Assembly (NCBI GenBank): GCA_963841705.1
Contig: CAWJDY010000074.1
Location: 68,554 to 132,553 of the forward strand
DNA length: 64,000 nucleotides
Reading direction: 5' to 3'
Origin: VAZQ01 sp963841705
Lineage (GTDB): Bacteria > Pseudomonadota > Alphaproteobacteria > Rhizobiales > Xanthobacteraceae
Part shown: positions 18,350-27,319 of the stretch, piece by piece
Numbering within the stretch: position 1 is the first letter of the stretch
Layout: every line of letters begins with the position of its first letter
Translations under genes and position numbers: made by a program
Notes under the pieces: model-generated
Seen by the model: the letters and a program-made list of their open reading frames with translations, nothing else
What the model was told of the DNA's origin: nothing
The model's database searches: none

Positions 18350-19335
18350 ATGGCTTTGCTGGAAATTGAAAATCTGCAAACGCATTTCCGCACCCCCGAG
18401 GGGGTGAACCGGGCCGTGGACGGCGTCTCGTTCAGCGTCGAGCCCGGCGAGACGCTAGCGATCGTCGGCGAGAGCGGCTGCGGCAAGACCGTAATGGCGA
18501 GCTCGGTTTTGCGCCTGATCCCCGAGCCGCCGGGCAAGATCGGCGGCAGCATCCGTTTCGAGGGGATCGATCTGCTCAAGCTCGATGAGCGCGCCATGCG
18601 CGACATCCGGGGCAACCAGATCAGCATGATCTTTCAGGAGCCGATGACCAGTCTTAATCCGGTGCTCACGGTAGGGCGCCAGATCCGCGAGACCCTGCGG
18701 CTCCATCAGGACCTTGGCCGCCACGCGGCCGAGGGACGTGCGGTGGAGATCTTGCGGCTTGTTGGTATCGCCGAGCCGCAACGGCGCGTGCGTGAATATC
18801 CGCATCAGCTCTCGGGCGGCATGCGGCAGCGGGTGATGATCGCCATCGCGCTCGCCTGCAACCCGAAGCTCCTGATCGCCGACGAGCCGACCACAGCGCT
18901 CGACGTGACCATTCAGGCGCAGATCCTCGATCTGATGAGCGACCTCAAGCAGCGGGTGGGCGCCGCCATCATTCTCATCACTCACGATCTCGGGGTGGTG
19001 GCGGAGATCGCCGAACGCGTCCTGGTCATGTATGCGGGTCGTAAGGTGGAAGAAGCGCCGGTCGGCGAGCTCTTCCGCAGCCCGCGACACCCTTACACGC
19101 AAGGTCTCCTCGGCGCGCTGCCGAAACTTGGCTCCTCGCTCGACGGCAAAGCGACAAGGCTCGCCGAGATACCGGGTGTCGTGCCAAACCTGAAGCAGCG
19201 CATTGCCGGCTGCGTCTTCGCCAGCCGCTGTGCGCTGGCAAGCGAGGTTTGTCGGCGCATACCACCGGCGCTTGAGCTCAAAGCGCCGGGCCATCTTGCG
19301 GCATGCCATTTTGCGCCCAAAGCCATGGTGGCGGC

Positions 19336-19339
<4 letters not shown>
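18350..19339 (+). CDS. peptide-type ABC importer ATPase, DppD-like
   Basis: The 329-residue ATPase has Walker A GESGCGKT (about residues 40-47), the Q-loop in SMIFQEPMTSLNP, the signature YPHQLSGGMRQRVMIA, Walker B LLIADEPTTALDVT and the switch His in ILITHDLGV. The C-terminal oligopeptide-transporter extension carries the Cys-containing segment GCVFASRCALASEVC, which binds a 4Fe-4S cluster in some family members. ATG 18350 is chosen over a TTG two codons upstream. The stop overlaps the next ATPase start. Confidence 0.92.
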
Positions 19340-20346
<1,007 letters not shown>

Positions 20347-20646
20347 TGACTGGGGCGCAGGACTCGGACCCGTCTGCGCACGCATTGGGCAGCAAAGCCG
20401 GAACTCTATCGGCCGAAAGAAGCGGGGCGTGAGATTGTTCACAGCCGCGGCGCTCACGCTTACAGACGTTAGCTGGAAGCAATGAGCTTACCTTCAGGGT
20501 ACCTTAAGGCGAGCTTTAGACCCCGTTTATTTTTCCACCCCCCGAGCGCCACCGCGCGTTTTTGTGATGGGCGTCACATTTGCAATGTAACGAATCCCTT
20601 AGCCTTTTTTTATCGATGAAACTCAAGCGCTCGACCGGAGAGCATC
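20347..20646. other. 300-base intergenic region before the DUF1127 gene
   Basis: No gene is supported here. The segment separates the importer operon from the DUF1127 gene and must hold that gene's promoter. An AT-richer tract with a T run lies at about 20601-20615, and a CGGAGAG ribosome site lies just before 20647. I see no strong hairpin with a T tail that would end the importer operon. Confidence 0.5.
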
Positions 20647-20868
20647 ATGACATTCATCCCGATTACTCGTGCCTCGTCATTGTCCGATAGCTGTCGCCGG
20701 CAGGCTGGCTACATCGTAGCAAGCTGTGCGTCTCGAATCACCGAATGGCGTCAGCGAGCTCGTAGTCGCCGCGAGCTAGGGCAACTCAGCAATCAGGATC
20801 TGCAAGATATTGGCTGGAGTCGCACCGACGCGGAGTTCGAAGCCCTCAAGCCGTTCTGGCGAGAGTAA
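20647..20868 (+). CDS. DUF1127 (YjiS-like) small protein
   Basis: The 73-residue basic protein ends with the DUF1127 signature: ARSRRELGQLSNQDLQDIGW followed by SRTDAEFEALKPFWRE. Family members are abundant in alphaproteobacteria, where some act as RNA-binding or phosphate/stress-responsive regulators. The N-terminal half (about residues 1-35) is variable. CGGAGAG lies about 7 bases before the ATG. It is monocistronic. Confidence 0.88.
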   Translation: MTFIPITRASSLSDSCRRQAGYIVASCASRITEWRQRARSRRELGQLSNQDLQDIGWSRTDAEFEALKPFWRE

Positions 20869-20990
20869 CCGTGCCTGGATTGTGCTGGCTCAGAGGCGAA
20901 GCACAACACCTTGCCAGCAAATCAGCTCGGGGGAGCCTCATCGCGCATAAAAAACGATATAGCCCCGGAACGGCTTGGCCATGACCGTTC

Positions 20991-21434
20991 TTACTTCGGT
21001 GGAGCTGCGGTCGCCGTGAGCATGACGATCTGCCAGGCATCACCCTCGCGGACCATCACCCAACCAAAGCGTCCGCCGGCTTGTTTGCCGGCATTTTCAC
21101 CAGACCCGTGCAGGGTATACTCGCCCGTAGCCCAGACCATGTTTCCTGAGCCGCCTGCCTGGGTCGTGTTTACAGTCTCCTTGGTCCAGCCGGCTTTCAT
21201 CCGCGCTGCAAATGCCTTCTCGATCGCCTCGCGGCCCTTCAGCGTGGTACCGGGCGGCGGATTGAACACGCCATCCTGAGTGAACATTGCAGCAAGCGCA
21301 GCGGCATCCCCGGAATCATACGTTGCCGCCCATTTGTTACCCATGTCGGTCGCGGTCTTCAACGCGTCCTGCGCATGTGCGGATACAGCCAAAAAGACAA
21401 CAAACAGCGAAACTGCGATGCCGCGCAATTTCAT
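20991..21434 (-). CDS. secreted SnoaL/NTF2-like protein
   Basis: The 147-residue product has a signal peptide (MKLRGIAVSLFVVFLAVSA, cleavage after AHAQ) and an NTF2-like fold. The DUF4440/SnoaL pattern is seen in YDSGDAAALAAMFTQDGVF and then LKGREAIEKAFAARMKAG, with the closing strand VMVREGDAWQIVMLTATA. The second of two in-frame ATGs (21434) is chosen because the GGGAG site directly abuts the first. Such proteins are often ketosteroid-isomerase-like or unknown in function. No catalytic pair can be assigned. Confidence 0.82.
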   Translation of the reverse strand: MKLRGIAVSLFVVFLAVSAHAQDALKTATDMGNKWAATYDSGDAAALAAMFTQDGVFNPPPGTTLKGREAIEKAFAARMKAGWTKETVNTTQAGGSGNMVWATGEYTLHGSGENAGKQAGGRFGWVMVREGDAWQIVMLTATAAPPK

Positions 21435-21587
21435 CTTCATCTCCCACGCTCGTTTTCAAAGCCCCATCGAGGACGCTGTATTCAGGCTCTCCGCGCGAGT
21501 CAATGTGCGTCTACGCAAGCGTGGTGGAGAACCGAGCTGCCGGCAGCTGTAGGTCAGTCTCGGTTGATGCCGCTCGTGCACAAAAAG

Positions 21588-21611
21588 AAAGACCGCCTCG
21601 CGGCGGCCTTT
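21588..21611 (-). terminator. Rho-independent terminator for the isochorismatase-like gene
   Basis: The arms AAAG-A-CCGCC and GGCGG-C-CTTT (one mismatch) surround a TCGC tetraloop. Read on the minus strand, the hairpin is followed by TCTTTCTTTTTG, the T-rich tail of an intrinsic terminator. It lies about 50 bases past the stop of the gene ending at 21660. Confidence 0.75.
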
Positions 21612-21659
21612 CCGAAACTCAATCTGGTCGGCGGTGGGGCAACAGACGACCTATCCCCA

Positions 21660-22328
21660 TCATTGAAATTTGATCATATCGATGCTGGTCAGCGTGACCT
21701 TGTAAACGATCGAGCTCGTCAAAATGTAATCCGTGGCCTGGTCCTCATAGGCGTTATTGCCCGCCATTCCATCCACAGGCACGACCACGTTAAAACCACG
21801 CAAAGCAGCCGAGACTGACGTGAACAGAACGCCATTATGCGACGCAACACCAACGGGAACGAGGGTTGTTATCCCCTTATCCTTCAGCATCTTTTGAAGG
21901 CCGGTATCCTTATCGCCAAGGATAAACTTGTCGACAAACGCCGTCACAACGGGCTCGTTCCCGTTCGGCGCAAGCTCTGGAACGTAATCGCTGATTTTCG
22001 GATCGGGGAAGGTCGTCGGTGAGGGACTGGGGAACAGGGCGTAGATCACGTACACGCCTTTGGCGCGGGCCTCAGTCAAGAGCTTCTGAACTTTGGGAAT
22101 GGAAGCGACGCAGCGTGGGCGCCTTTGCATGTTGCAGGTCTGCTTGATGATATCAATGACCAGGAGCGCCGTCGTCTTGGGATCAAGCGTGACGGCTTTA
22201 AGCGCGGGCGCGGGCGGCGCTTTCACACTATTCCATTCGTCGATGATGGTCTCAGCCGACGAAGGCACGGCATAACTCAATACTGCCGCAAGTGCAGCAA
22301 GCGGCGACAGATGGCGTAAGCGGAGCAT
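21660..22328 (-). CDS. exported isochorismatase-family protein lacking the catalytic Cys
   Basis: The 222-residue protein has a signal peptide (MLRLRHLSPLAALAAVLSYA, cleavage near SSAET) and then an isochorismatase-like fold: LLVIDIIKQTC with the Asp, and VDKFILGDKDTGLQKML with the Lys. In the third motif the usual nucleophile Cys (family pattern GVATxxCV) reads GVASHNGVLFTS, so Gly seems to replace Cys. Hydrolysis by the usual Asp-Lys-Cys triad is therefore doubtful. The start at 22328 has GGGAGG 6 bases upstream. A strong terminator follows. It is monocistronic. Confidence 0.85.
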   Translation of the reverse strand: MLRLRHLSPLAALAAVLSYAVPSSAETIIDEWNSVKAPPAPALKAVTLDPKTTALLVIDIIKQTCNMQRRPRCVASIPKVQKLLTEARAKGVYVIYALFPSPSPTTFPDPKISDYVPELAPNGNEPVVTAFVDKFILGDKDTGLQKMLKDKGITTLVPVGVASHNGVLFTSVSAALRGFNVVVPVDGMAGNNAYEDQATDYILTSSIVYKVTLTSIDMIKFQ

Positions 22329-22389
22329 AGTTTCCTCCCAGTGGTTTCTAATTGCTTAGGCCTATGCGACCAGCAACCGCCCCCCGCCG

Positions 22390-23132
22390 TCAAGCCGCGT
22401 GAATCGCTCTAAACCTGACGGTCTGCCGAGTCTTCTTTTGACGCGCCGTCGCGCGCTCAACTGCGTGCCCATTTTGGGCAACATCCTCGACCTTGAGGGC
22501 GACGACATCACACCCCTGGCCTCGTCCATAAAGAGCGCCGAGGTTGTTCATGGCCAGAGCATCTCCGCCCTGCGCTCCCTTCTCATACCAGCGGCGGGCC
22601 TCGCTATAATCTTTTGGAACTCCCCGACCGGTTTCATACATCCGACCGAGATTGGTCATGGCGAAGGCGCTGCCAAGCGCCGCGGCATTTTCGTAGTCGT
22701 GAGCTGCAGCTTGGAAGTTTCCGAGCGCCTCGTAGGCACCCCCCCGATCGTTGTGTGCGTTGGGAAGCATGCCTCGCAACTGGATCGCTGCGTCAAATTC
22801 GTCGATAGCTTGCCTGTATTCTTGCTTTTTGTAGTGACTCCACTCCTTCATGTAATGCGCCGTGCCGAGGTCCGTGCCCGTGATGCCGCTCCGATGAGCC
22901 GCGTGCAGGCGGCGATCGCAGGATCCGCGTCGTCTCCCTTGCACGCGGTCCAGTCGGCAGCCGAAGCTGGCTGTTGGACCGCCCAAAGACTCCATACGCG
23001 TTTTCGTCCGGCTCCGCCGGCCAGGTTCTCACGTTCCGTACAAGAGCCAGATTGAGCTTCGCGCCGCCTCCATGCCGGATGCCCTTGGGCAGTCTCAGTG
23101 CATCCCCCAAGCTGATCCCGGAGGAGTGGCAA
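22390..23132 (-). pseudogene. broken Sel1/TPR-repeat gene
   Basis: Read on the minus strand, the N-terminal part DWTACKGDDADPAIAACTRL lies in one frame (to about 22893), and the continuation SGITGTDLGTAHY lies in the next. Restoring one base near 22891-22893 would give the family sequence TRLI-RSGIT, so a single-base deletion, or a sequencing error, has split it. TPR and Sel1 repeats follow (QAIDEFDAAIQ, AAHDYENAAALGSAFAMTNL, SEARRWYEKGAQGGDALAMN). At 22515 the frame leaves the Sel1 repeat and continues into recombinase sequence. The true start is uncertain and may lie upstream of 23132. Confidence 0.7.
22411..22515 (-). mobile_element. fragment of a tyrosine recombinase (integrase)
   Basis: The 35 codons after the broken Sel1 repeat read GCDVVALKVEDVAQNGHAVE and then RATARQKKTRQTVRF. 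This matches the family segment RGCD-V-L-VEDVA...DRATVRQKKTGRPVRF that lies early in the catalytic domain of a widespread proteobacterial phage-type integrase. None of the catalytic Arg/His/Tyr residues are included. The Sel1 gene therefore seems joined to a piece of integrase by an illegitimate or element-mediated event. Confidence 0.7.
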
Positions 23133-23214
23133 CCCCCCGGTTTTGACATCGTCTAATCCGCTTTCGACACGTCATCAGCGGCTCGCTTGCGCTCGCCTCT
23201 TTCAATCATACCTA

Positions 23215-23287
23215 CCGAAATCTTGTTCCGACTTTTCCGCAACGTTCACCGCCATTGCTTTTGACAACAGCAGCTTGCGGTGGCTTG
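23215..23287. repeat. 73-bp dispersed repeat, copy A
   Basis: This segment matches 34673-34745 at 68 of 73 positions with no gaps, in the same orientation. Read on the minus strand, both copies stay open in one frame, giving SHRKLLLSKAMAVNVAEKSE here. In this copy the frame continues upstream to an ATG within EGPPFEVGNQVLIS, making a 43-codon reading frame that ends at TGA near 23204. The repeat may be a shared piece of a mobile or degenerate gene. The function is unknown. Confidence 0.75.
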
Positions 23288-23540
23288 AGATCAACACCTG
23301 ATTGCCGACCTCGAAGGGGGGGCCCTCCTTCATCTCTCCTATAGTTACGCACCGCCGTGTGGACCGGCGTTACTCGTGACACAATGCCAACTGCGGACGT
23401 TCATGCATATCGGTACGAACCCGGTTGCACCTGCCCAGCGGTGGGAAGTCCCTCTAGCACAATTTCGCCATATTCATTAATATCGCCCCGCTGAAACGAT
23501 CTCCCCCAAAAAATGGGGAGGTATCATTACGGAGAGAGGA

Positions 23541-23783
23541 ATGAGACGATCGACGCTCGCCTTAAGTGCGCTATTGCTCGCTGTGGCCGCGGCACCTTCC
23601 GCTAACGCGTGGGTGCGCCCCGAATGGGTCGTGGTCCGCTGGGCTAATGCCGATTGCAAGATCTGGCACAACGATACTAATGCCCCGGTAGGTTACGGCT
23701 GGCGTCCTGTTGCCTTTGCCGGCACCTGGGGTGGGGCTTATTGGAAGATGGTACGGCTCTATCAGAGGCGCGTCTGCGTATAG
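23541..23783 (+). CDS. small exported protein of unknown function
   Basis: The 80-residue product has a clear signal peptide (MRRSTLALSALLLAVAAAPS, cleavage after ANA) and a mature part of about 57 residues rich in Trp (seven in total) and containing two Cys (DCKIW and RRVCV) that could form a disulfide. A GGAGAGAGGA ribosome site lies directly upstream. I do not recognise the family. The Trp/Arg content suggests a folded, possibly envelope-associated miniprotein. Confidence 0.65.
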   Translation: MRRSTLALSALLLAVAAAPSANAWVRPEWVVVRWANADCKIWHNDTNAPVGYGWRPVAFAGTWGGAYWKMVRLYQRRVCV

Positions 23784-24118
23784 CTCGCGCCACGCCGGCG
23801 GCGGACTCAAAGGTCGCGCACAATCTCCGCACCACCTGAGTCAGCAAAAGCACGGCGGCGCCACAGATAGGTCTCTGCCGAGACTCACCGCAACCCGGAC
23901 ATATCCCATGTAAAAGCCGGTCCGCGTGACTGTGTTGATATAGATCAAGGCGGCGTTCGCGAGGACAGCATGTCCATACCACCCGTATGCCGCCGGCTAT
24001 GTACTCGTCCGAGCATCCCGTGTGCGTCTACGGGAAACCCCTTAGGTACTTTTTCTGAATTTTCGAGTTGCCGCATCAAGGGTAGTGAGTACTCCACCAG
24101 ACATCGATGGGGGTACTC
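23784..24118. other. intergenic region carrying an FNR/FixK box
   Basis: No gene is supported in this 335-base stretch. It contains the palindrome annotated at 23935-23948. Further down, TTAGGTACTTTTTCTGAA at about 24043-24060 loosely resembles a FixJ/NarL-class response-regulator site. Both would serve transcription to the right, toward the 32-codon gene at 24119. Confidence 0.4.
23935..23948 (+). promoter_or_regulatory. perfect FNR/FixK-type binding site
   Basis: The sequence TTGAT-ATAG-ATCAA is an exact match to the palindromic FNR/FixK consensus (TTGAT N4 ATCAA), and it is followed by GGCGGC. FixK and FNR proteins usually activate from about 40 bases before the transcript start, which would put initiation near 23985-23990. 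The next gene to the right is the small membrane protein at 24119. Confidence 0.7.
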
Positions 24119-24217
24119 ATGTTCATACCGACAGAATTCGTGGTGATGGCAATCCTGGCACTGCCTGTGCTCGTTATGGCAGGTGTCTGGACTGTGGCGG
24201 TACCAAAGGTGAGATGA
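24119..24217 (+). CDS. 32-residue membrane miniprotein, possibly oxygen-regulated
   Basis: An ATG at 24119 preceded by GATGGGGGTACTC opens a 32-codon frame: MFIPTEFVVMAILALPVLVM followed by AGVWTVAVPKVR, stopping at TGA 24215-24217. The product is a single hydrophobic helix with a short basic tail, the usual form of miniproteins that attach to membrane complexes such as terminal oxidases. The perfect FNR/FixK box 171 bases upstream suggests induction at low oxygen. No homologue is recognised, and it is close to the lower size limit for calling genes. Confidence 0.45.
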   Translation: MFIPTEFVVMAILALPVLVMAGVWTVAVPKVR

Positions 24218-24314
24218 GGTTCGTTGCGCTCTTATTGATTCGTTACCGCCCACCGTTGCCGGTTCCGCAGCACCTCAGTAAGCGGACCTTCCGGCCCGTT
24301 CCTGGAATTTCAGA

Positions 24315-25148
24315 TTAGGCTTGCTGAGGGCTTCCGCGCGAATCCTTGCCTCGCCGCGTCGCCACGATCTCCGCCAAGATCGATACTGCAATCTCGTCAG
24401 GGGTAATGGCGCCGAGATCGAGACCTGCAGGCGCCTTGAGTTTTGCCAGGCGTTCAGGCGCTACGCCTCGCTTCGCCAGCGCCGTTTTCAACACGGCCGC
24501 CTTCTTGCGGCTGCCAACAAAGGCGACGTATTCGACATTGATCGCAACCGCCGCCAACAAAGCCGCTTCATCGCCGCGGCCTTGCGTCGAGACAACAACA
24601 AAGCGCCTACCGGCCTCGTCAACCGGCAGCGCATAGCCTTCGATGCGGCGATCGACCTCATCGAATATAGGTTGCTCGGCCGCCGGCGCACAAACCGTGA
24701 CGGCGAATCCAGTTCGCCTGGCAAGATCGGCGACAGCGACTGCCACCGGACTCGATCCACAAATGACAACCTGTGGCCGCGGCAATACCGGCTCCACGAA
24801 GATATCCATCGTGCCCTGACTTGGGCACATGTTCTTGGCGAAGCGCACGCCATCATGCTCCTCACCAGACTTAACGCCTTTCTCTTCCAGCGCATCGGGC
24901 GGCTGCACCGACACCAGCCTAGATTGGCCGTCGGCTAGCGCGTCCTTTGCGGCCTTGAGCACCGCGGCCCGGGCGCAACCGCCTCCGATCCATCCCTCGT
25001 GGATAGTGCCATCCGGCAGGATTACGGCTTTGGCGCCGGCCTTGGCGGCAGTTGCCGCCACCGTGCGCACGACGGTTGCCAGTGCGAATGGCTTTCCCGT
25101 TTCCTTGCGAGCGGAGATGATGTCGAGGAGGTCAGAGGTACTTTGCAT
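24315..25148 (-). CDS. coxF: XdhC/CoxF-type molybdenum cofactor maturation protein
   Basis: The 277-residue protein is an XdhC-family factor. The N-terminal domain has FALATVVRTVAATAAKAGAK and then the signature GWIGGGCARAAVLKAAKDAL. The C-terminal Rossmann domain begins PQVVICGSSPVAVAVADLAR. XdhC proteins hold and process molybdenum cofactor before its insertion into xanthine-oxidase-family enzymes, including CO dehydrogenase. It starts (25148) two bases after coxE, and it is the last gene of the cox run. It could be named CoxI instead, because both Oligotropha proteins carry XdhC domains; position after coxE favours CoxF. Confidence 0.8.
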   Translation of the reverse strand: MQSTSDLLDIISARKETGKPFALATVVRTVAATAAKAGAKAVILPDGTIHEGWIGGGCARAAVLKAAKDALADGQSRLVSVQPPDALEEKGVKSGEEHDGVRFAKNMCPSQGTMDIFVEPVLPRPQVVICGSSPVAVAVADLARRTGFAVTVCAPAAEQPIFDEVDRRIEGYALPVDEAGRRFVVVSTQGRGDEAALLAAVAINVEYVAFVGSRKKAAVLKTALAKRGVAPERLAKLKAPAGLDLGAITPDEIAVSILAEIVATRRGKDSRGSPQQA

Positions 25149-25150
25149 GG

Positions 25151-26347
25151 CTAGATACTCGCGAGATAGGGCTCGAGCGCGGCCAGGCTTTCGAGGTTGT
25201 GCGCTGGCGCAAACAGATCGACATAGGGCAGCGCCGCCTGCATGCCGCGCGCCTGGGGGCTGTAGTCGCGCCAGCCGATGAGAGGATTGAGCCAGATGAT
25301 CCGCCGACACCGGCGGCGCAGGCGGCGCATTTCTTCGGCAAGCTGTTCTGGTTCGCCGGTGTCATACCCGTCGGAAACGATCATCACCGCGGTGCGCGAA
25401 TTGATCACCCGCCGCGCATGCCAGCGATTGAAGGCGGCGAGGCTCTCGCCGATCTTGGTGCCGCCGCCGATGCCCTGCGCCATCAAGGATAACCGGTCGA
25501 CAGCGCGGCTGACGTCGCGATCTCGGAGCGAAGCGGACACATGCGCAAGCCGTGTATGGAAGACAAATGCTTCGGCCTCGCGGAAGGCATCGACGATGCC
25601 ATGCAGGAAGCGCAAGAAGAATGCGGTGTAAAGGCTCATGGAGCCGGAGGCGTCGAGCAGCATGACTAGCCGCAACGGTTTGATCTTGCGGCGCCGCCAG
25701 GCGAGGTCTACTGGCGTCCCGCCGTAGGAGACACTCTTATGAATTGTGCGGCGCAGGTCGAGCCGGCGTCCACGCCGGCGAACTTGTTCGCGACGGACTA
25801 GTCGGGCCCGCATCACGCGCGCCAAGCGTTCGGCTAGCGCATGGGCCTGTGCGATGTCGGCAGGATCGACAATATGGCGCAGATCGGTGCCGGCCAGATT
25901 CTCGAATCGCGAGGCGCCTTCGCGTTTGCCGCGGCCGTCGCCAGGGCTGTCGCCGTTATCGTTACGCCGCTCGACGTGGTCGGGTAGTCCGCGCTTTCCG
26001 CCGCGCGCCCCGAGGTCCTTGAGCTCGCGGACCCGCGCGAGGCTTTCTGGCGCCGCGCCCTCCAGCACGCGCGCCTGACGAACGCCATGAGCAAGCCAGA
26101 AGGCGTCGAAAATCTTGTCGAAGCGCTCCCAATCGGAATGCGTGGCGCAAAACAGTGTCCGCAGCGCCGGCTTTAGTGACGCGGGCCTCGCCGCAAGGAA
26201 TAGCGTCAAGATCGCAAGGGCGTCCGCTGTTTCAGCAATACCGACCTTGAAGCCGTTGTCCCGCAGCGTGCCTGCGAAGGCAGCAACCCGCCGGCGCGTC
26301 AGCGCTCCGACATCTTCGCTGGATTTGGCAAGCGCCGCGATTGCCAT
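25151..26347 (-). CDS. coxE: CoxE-type von Willebrand factor A protein
   Basis: The 398-residue protein has a VWA_CoxE domain in its C-terminal half. The metal-ion-dependent adhesion site is seen as LVMLLDASGSM, with further MIDAS parts at GGGTKIGESLAAF and MIVSDGYDTG. The N-terminal 150 residues are helical and basic, with a Gly/Asp-rich linker around 140-165. In Oligotropha, CoxE works with the AAA ATPase CoxD to build the copper-sulfur-molybdenum site of CO dehydrogenase. It sits directly between coxD and coxF with 2-21 base gaps. Confidence 0.9.
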   Translation of the reverse strand: MAIAALAKSSEDVGALTRRRVAAFAGTLRDNGFKVGIAETADALAILTLFLAARPASLKPALRTLFCATHSDWERFDKIFDAFWLAHGVRQARVLEGAAPESLARVRELKDLGARGGKRGLPDHVERRNDNGDSPGDGRGKREGASRFENLAGTDLRHIVDPADIAQAHALAERLARVMRARLVRREQVRRRGRRLDLRRTIHKSVSYGGTPVDLAWRRRKIKPLRLVMLLDASGSMSLYTAFFLRFLHGIVDAFREAEAFVFHTRLAHVSASLRDRDVSRAVDRLSLMAQGIGGGTKIGESLAAFNRWHARRVINSRTAVMIVSDGYDTGEPEQLAEEMRRLRRRCRRIIWLNPLIGWRDYSPQARGMQAALPYVDLFAPAHNLESLAALEPYLASI

Positions 26348-26368
26348 CGGTCTCAGCCTCGTTCGTTC

Positions 26369-27262
26369 TCAGGCCACCTTGCCGAGCAGCCGCTCTGTCA
26401 CTTCGCGCGTGAGGCGGCTGCGGTCCTCGCGGGTTTTGAGTAGGCACGTTATGGTTTCGTGCAGCGCTTCCGGCTCTTGCCGCAGGTCATGCACGCCCAG
26501 GCCTGCCAGCGTTGCCGCCCAATCGAGCGTTTCGGCAACGCCCGGAACTTTGCGCAGATCCTCCTTACGCACGCTCGCGACCATGCGTGCGATCTGCAAC
26601 GCCAGCGCGGTGTCGATGCCCGGCGTGCGTGTGAGAATAATCTTTGCCTCGCGGTCGACCTCGGGAAAATCGACGTAATGGTAGAGGCAGCGTCGGCGCA
26701 GCGCGTCGGACAACTCGCGTGTCCCGTTTGACGTCAAAACCACGCGCGGAATCGCGGTCGCTTTGACGGTGCCGAGTTCCGGAATGCTGACCTGGAAATC
26801 CGACAGGAGTTCAAGCAGAAACGCTTCAAATTCCTCGTCCGCCCGGTCCACCTCGTCGATGAGCAGCACCGGCGGCTTGTCGCGGCGGATGGCGGCGAGC
26901 AGCGGCCGCTCCAAAAGATAGCGCTCGGAAAAAATGTGTTCCTCGATAGCGTCGGCATCCTCACCGATGCCCTCGCGCGTCTTGATGGCGAGGAGCTGTC
27001 GCTGGTAATTCCATTCGTAGAGTGCGGCGTTCTGGTCGAGGCCCTCGTAGCATTGCAGGCGGATCAGCTCGGCGCCATGCACTGCGGCCAGCGCCTTCGC
27101 CACTTCGGTCTTGCCGACGCCCGCTTCGCCTTCGAGCAGCAGCGGCCGCTTGAGGAAATCCATCAGCCACAACACCGTCGCGATATCGCGATCGGCGATA
27201 TAGCCGACGGCGGCGAGACGGTCGGATATATTCTCGCGGCTCGATGTCATGGCGCTTGTCAT
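26369..27262 (-). CDS. coxD: CoxD-type MoxR AAA+ ATPase
   Basis: The 297-residue MoxR-family AAA+ protein has Walker A GEAGVGKT (about residues 46-53), Walker B PVLLIDEVDRAD, sensor 1 VVLTSNGTRELSDALRRRC with the arginine fingers, and the small C-terminal helical lid. CoxD is the chaperone-like ATPase needed for sulfuration and copper insertion in CO dehydrogenase. The gene is 57 bases downstream of coxL and 21 bases upstream of coxE, the same order as in Oligotropha. Confidence 0.9.
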   Translation of the reverse strand: MTSAMTSSRENISDRLAAVGYIADRDIATVLWLMDFLKRPLLLEGEAGVGKTEVAKALAAVHGAELIRLQCYEGLDQNAALYEWNYQRQLLAIKTREGIGEDADAIEEHIFSERYLLERPLLAAIRRDKPPVLLIDEVDRADEEFEAFLLELLSDFQVSIPELGTVKATAIPRVVLTSNGTRELSDALRRRCLYHYVDFPEVDREAKIILTRTPGIDTALALQIARMVASVRKEDLRKVPGVAETLDWAATLAGLGVHDLRQEPEALHETITCLLKTREDRSRLTREVTERLLGKVA

Positions 27263-27319
27263 GTAAGCACGCCGGCGGCGCCATTCACCGGCACCGCCCG
27301 ATCCTTCGCGCCCGCACCA

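Noticed and set aside
22793..23149. 119-codon minus-strand frame with GGGAKLNLALVRNVRTW
   Set aside because: It overlaps the broken Sel1/TPR gene in a third frame. The start reads plausibly, but the later part is out of frame with the TPR sequence and no family is recognised.
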